Source: JACRLW01 sp050181465 (lineage in GTDB: Bacteria > Planctomycetota > UBA1135 > UBA2386). From it: a DNA stretch of 20,274 nucleotides. Under the pieces are notes generated by a model. That model was not told where the DNA came from. It was given only the letters and a program-made list of their open reading frames with translations, and made no database searches. How positions within the stretch are numbered: position 1 is the first letter of the stretch; each line of letters begins with the position of its first letter. Below are positions 17,579 to 20,274 of this stretch, one piece after another. The translations under genes were made by a program, and so were the position numbers. The stretch lies in NCBI GenBank assembly GCA_050181465.1, contig JBFXDD010000059.1:1-20274 (forward strand), written 5' to 3'.

Positions 17579-19652
17579 TCACTTCCTGACTTCGATGCGC
17601 TTGCGGACGGAATCGCGGAGGACCTGCCAGCGGCTGTCGTCGGGTGAGACCTCGGCGCCGACCTCGCACAGCCACAGTTGCAGGGCGTCGAGAATCGAGG
17701 TCTCCAGTGGGGACGAACCGAGCAGGTCGCAGAGGTTCAAGAGTTGCGATGGATTGAGCGGCTCGGAGCGCATCGCTGTGAGCAGACCGGTGATCGCCTC
17801 GCGCGAATCTGCGCTCGTCAGCGCGCCGGCGAACGCGATCGATCCGGCGGCTGCGCGCCGTCGCAGGTTCGCCGGATCTTCATCGGCTTCGACGGCGCGG
17901 AACTGCGCGATCGCTCGCTGCGCGGCGGCGGTCGCCGCGGCGTGATCGTTCGCTCTACGAAGATGCATGGCGCGCGCGAGTTCGACGTTGCCGAGTTCCC
18001 AGCCGCGCCACCAGTCCGCCTTCAGCGCGCTCGCCTCCTCGGCTGCGGCGTCGAAGTCCTCCATGGTTCGCAGCGTTTGGCACAAGCCTGCGCGGCTGTT
18101 GTCGAACCAAGGCCGGATCTCGACGGCGCGCTCGAAGCATCGCTTCGCCTGCTCGATGTGACCCAGCCGCAGGTGTGCGTAGCCCAAGTTGTTCCACGGG
18201 CCGTGGCGGTCCGGTCGAAGACGCAGCGACTCCTCGGCGAATGCGATCGAGTCGGCATAGTGGCGACCGCCGATCGCAGCCGCGGCGAGTGTGTGCCGAG
18301 TGCGCGCGGTCGGCTGACCGNNNNNNNNNNNNNNNNNNNNNNNNNNNNNNNNNNNNNNNNNNNNNNNNNNNNNNNNNNNNNNNNNNNNNNNNNNNNNNNN
18401 NNNNNNNNNNNNNNNNNNNNACGATCGCACCGAGAGCGATCGCCGCGGTGACACCGACGATCGCCACGGCGCGCATCGGATGCCGCCGCACGCGCCGCCA
18501 CGTGCGCCCGAGAGTGCCGATCGGACGAGCACTCACGGGTCGGTGATCGAGGAACGCTCGGAGGTCGTCGGCGAGCGCTTCGATCGTGGGGTAGCGGGCT
18601 CTTGGACTCGCTTCGAGGCCGTGGTCGAGGATCGCCGTGAGGTCTCTCGGCAATCCTGGATGGAGGTGCGACGCGGGCTCGGGATCGCGTTCACGTGCTG
18701 CACGCAGCACCTCGGCGATGGATGCGTGATCGTCGGGTAGACCGTGCGGTGCGCGCAGCGTGCACAGGTGGTAGAGCGTCGCGCACACGCCGTAGACGTC
18801 GAGCGTGGGAGCCGGATCGACTTTGCCGCGGGCCTGCTCGGGCGGCATGTACCAGGGTGTGCCGAGCACGCTGGTCTGCAGCGTGAGCGCGGGATCGCCG
18901 AGGCGCGCCGCGATCCCGAAGTCCAGGAGAACGGCGTGACCGTCGGCGCGAACGAACACGTTCGACGGCTTCACGTCGCGATGGAACACGCCACTCCTGT
19001 GCGCGACACGCAGGCCGTCGCAGATCTCGAGCATCCAGCGCACCGCCTGGCGCAGGTAGCTGTTCTCGAGGTTGGCGCCGGGCAGCAAGTCGCGCAGCCA
19101 ATCGGCCGCGGCGAAAGTTCGCGGGCTCGGTCCCTCCGGCATCACGCGACGAGATCGCTCGAGAATCTCGGCGAGTCCATGACCGCTGAGCAGCTCGGTT
19201 ACCAGGAACAGCTCGCCGCCGGCTGCTCGACCGCGGTCGTAAACGCGAACGATGGCCGGGTGCTCGTGCGCGGCGAGCACTTCCGCCTCCTTGAGGAAGC
19301 GGTCTTCGGCGGCCGCACCGCCGAGCGTGCCGAGATGGAGCAGCTTGACCGCCACCTCTCGCTTGAGATCTTCATCGAAGGCCCGGCAGACCGATCCGGC
19401 GGCACCGCTCCCGATTCGCTCGATGAGTCGATATCGCGCGCCGAGGACGCGCCCCACGGACGGATCGAGGGTCACGCTGGCACGGTGCACGTGTTCGATG
19501 CCGGAGCTCATCGACATCAGTTCGCTGACTTCGTCCAACAGGGACAGGTCCTCGCTGCACAATCGTTCGAGGTCGAGCTGCCCACCGTTCTCGACTTCTT
19601 CGAGTGCTCGCGCGACCAAGTTCGCGATCTTCTCGTCGCGGTCAGTTGCCAT
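17579..19652 (-). CDS. Transmembrane Ser/Thr protein kinase with TPR repeats (module B), interrupted by gap
   Basis: This is a PknB-type kinase. The part before the gap gives 410 residues. The kinase domain is at about 74-370: glycine loop GSGAAG at 81-86, Lys103, Glu122, HRDVKPSN at 224-231, DFG at 244-246 and MPPEQ at 269-273, all intact. An insertion of about 22 residues lies between the hinge (about 151) and the catalytic loop, as in the other kinase. A membrane segment begins near 394 and runs into the gap. After the gap, 246 residues contain TPR-type helices, for example NNLGYAHLRLGHIEQAKRCF, then a helical tail to the stop at 17579. The flanks keep one frame only if the true gap length is a multiple of three, so the 100 N is a placeholder. 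ATG 19652 (MATDRDEK) overlaps the sigma-factor stop by 11 bp, implying translational coupling. Confidence 0.85.
18321..18420. other. Scaffold gap, 100 N
   Basis: One hundred undetermined bases inside the TPR-kinase gene, between the membrane segment and the TPR region. Unlike the first gap, the flanking sequences are not repeats of each other, so real sequence may be missing here. Confidence 0.98.
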
Positions 19653-20271
19653 GGTCGCCGCCCCCGGGCAGGGACACTCCGCGCCTGCGCAGACGCAGCA
19701 GCAGACGAGCCTGTGCGGCGTGAAAGGCTTTGCGAGCCGCATCGGTCGACGGATATGCCAGACGTTCCGCCACCGCCTTGAACTCGAGTCCGTCTTCGAG
19801 TCGCAACGCGAGAAGCGCGCGTTCGCGCAGCACGAAGGTTGCGAGTTCCTCGCGATAGATGCGGAGTACTTCGTCGCCGGCGGCGGCGAGCGAGGGGGTG
19901 ACGTCGTGGCCGACACCGGCGGTCAGCGGGCCGACGTCGGCGTGGCGGCGGACGTCTCGCCGGTCCGCCTGATGATGACGGATCTGATCGAGGAGACGAT
20001 GCTCCACCAGCGTCGCGAGCAAGCCGAGGAAGGCTTCGTCGTCCTCTCCCTCCCAGCGTTCCAATCCGCGGAGCACTTCCAGGAAGACGTCTTGGACGAC
20101 GTCGCCCGTGCTGAGCCGGGCCAGTGCCGGGTGACCGCTCCTGCGCAGACGACGCTGGATCTGCGAATGCACGAGGGTCGACACCCGCGGTTGCAGCGAG
20201 TGGAACAGCTCTTCACGTGCGGCCGAGTCGCCATCGGCGGCGGCGCGGAGCAGATCGGCGATCGTGCCCAC
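19642..20271 (-). CDS. ECF-like sigma-70 family RNA polymerase sigma factor (module B)
   Basis: This 209-residue protein has a sigma region 2 at about residues 18-110, with LSTGDVVQDVFLEVL at 53-67 and FLGLLATLVEHRLLDQIRHH at 81-100. A region 4 lies at about 145-193, where LRERALLALRLEDGLEFKAV leads into a helix-turn-helix. It belongs to the kinase-linked ECF-like factors common in Planctomycetota. Ser54 and Gly56 stand where many ECF factors have acidic residues. GTG at 20271 gives MGTIADLLRAAADGDSAA, a typical N-terminus for this family, but only three bases remain before the window edge, so an earlier start cannot be excluded. The stop overlaps the kinase start by 11 bp. It is the first visible gene of a sigma, kinase, secreted-protein operon. 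Confidence 0.8.
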   Translation of the reverse strand: MGTIADLLRAAADGDSAAREELFHSLQPRVSTLVHSQIQRRLRRSGHPALARLSTGDVVQDVFLEVLRGLERWEGEDDEAFLGLLATLVEHRLLDQIRHHQADRRDVRRHADVGPLTAGVGHDVTPSLAAAGDEVLRIYREELATFVLRERALLALRLEDGLEFKAVAERLAYPSTDAARKAFHAAQARLLLRLRRRGVSLPGGGDHGN

Positions 20272-20274
20272 GGG

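Noticed and set aside
18744..19781. A 345-codon + strand frame opposite the TPR kinase and sigma factor
   Set aside because: The opposite strand carries HRD, DFG and APE-like kinase motifs. This frame spans two real genes and matches nothing.

Overview
The window is GC-rich and reads as a piece of a metagenome-assembled or draft genome of a Planctomycetota-like bacterium. This assignment is an inference. It rests on two ECF-type sigma factors each paired with a transmembrane PknB-type kinase (one carrying WD40 repeats, one carrying TPRs), on very large secreted beta-propeller proteins, on a VanZ protein with an inserted LamG-like domain, and on several starts with no clear Shine-Dalgarno sequence. 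Two runs of exactly 100 N (10715-10814 and 18321-18420) are scaffold gaps. No tRNA, rRNA, CRISPR array, transposase or integrase was seen.

Layout. 21-1220 (+): AAA ATPase with a DUF4143-type C-terminus, possibly extending off the left edge. 1270-3444 (-): small, non-cobalamin-binding subunit of methylmalonyl-CoA mutase, with no large subunit beside it. 3490-4584 (-): DUF3810 putative membrane metallopeptidase. 4606-5595 (+): VanZ/LamG membrane protein, divergent from the DUF3810 gene by 21 bp. 5550-7559 (-): two-gene unit of a multi-pass membrane protein and a 340-residue two-domain protein of unknown function, whose 3' end overlaps the VanZ gene by 46 bp. 7688-12351 (+): a giant secreted protein with Asp-box (BNR) repeats, seven TolB-like blades and a C-terminal module. 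The N gap inside this gene is artificial: the 127 bases on its left recur exactly on its right, and merging them restores one reading frame. 12366-12962 (-): ECF sigma factor. 13006-16092 (+): divergent kinase with WD40 repeats. 16139-20271 (-): a compact operon of sigma factor, TPR kinase and secreted protein, with an 11-bp overlap and then a 9-bp spacer.

How the genes may work together. The right half holds two independent sigma/kinase modules, each next to a large secreted protein. In both sigma factors the region 2.2 motif that is usually D-x-(E/S)-D-L-V-Q has Ser in place of the first Asp (S-V-S-D and S-T-G-D). Together with the adjacent kinases, this suggests control of the sigma factor by phosphorylation, as described for EcfP/PknT of Vibrio parahaemolyticus. 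That link is inference. The two secreted proteins end in similar-looking C-terminal modules and could be outputs of such signalling.

The left half is more ordinary. Its points of interest are the orphan mutase subunit, the uncharacterised membrane/two-domain pair, and tight or overlapping gene ends.
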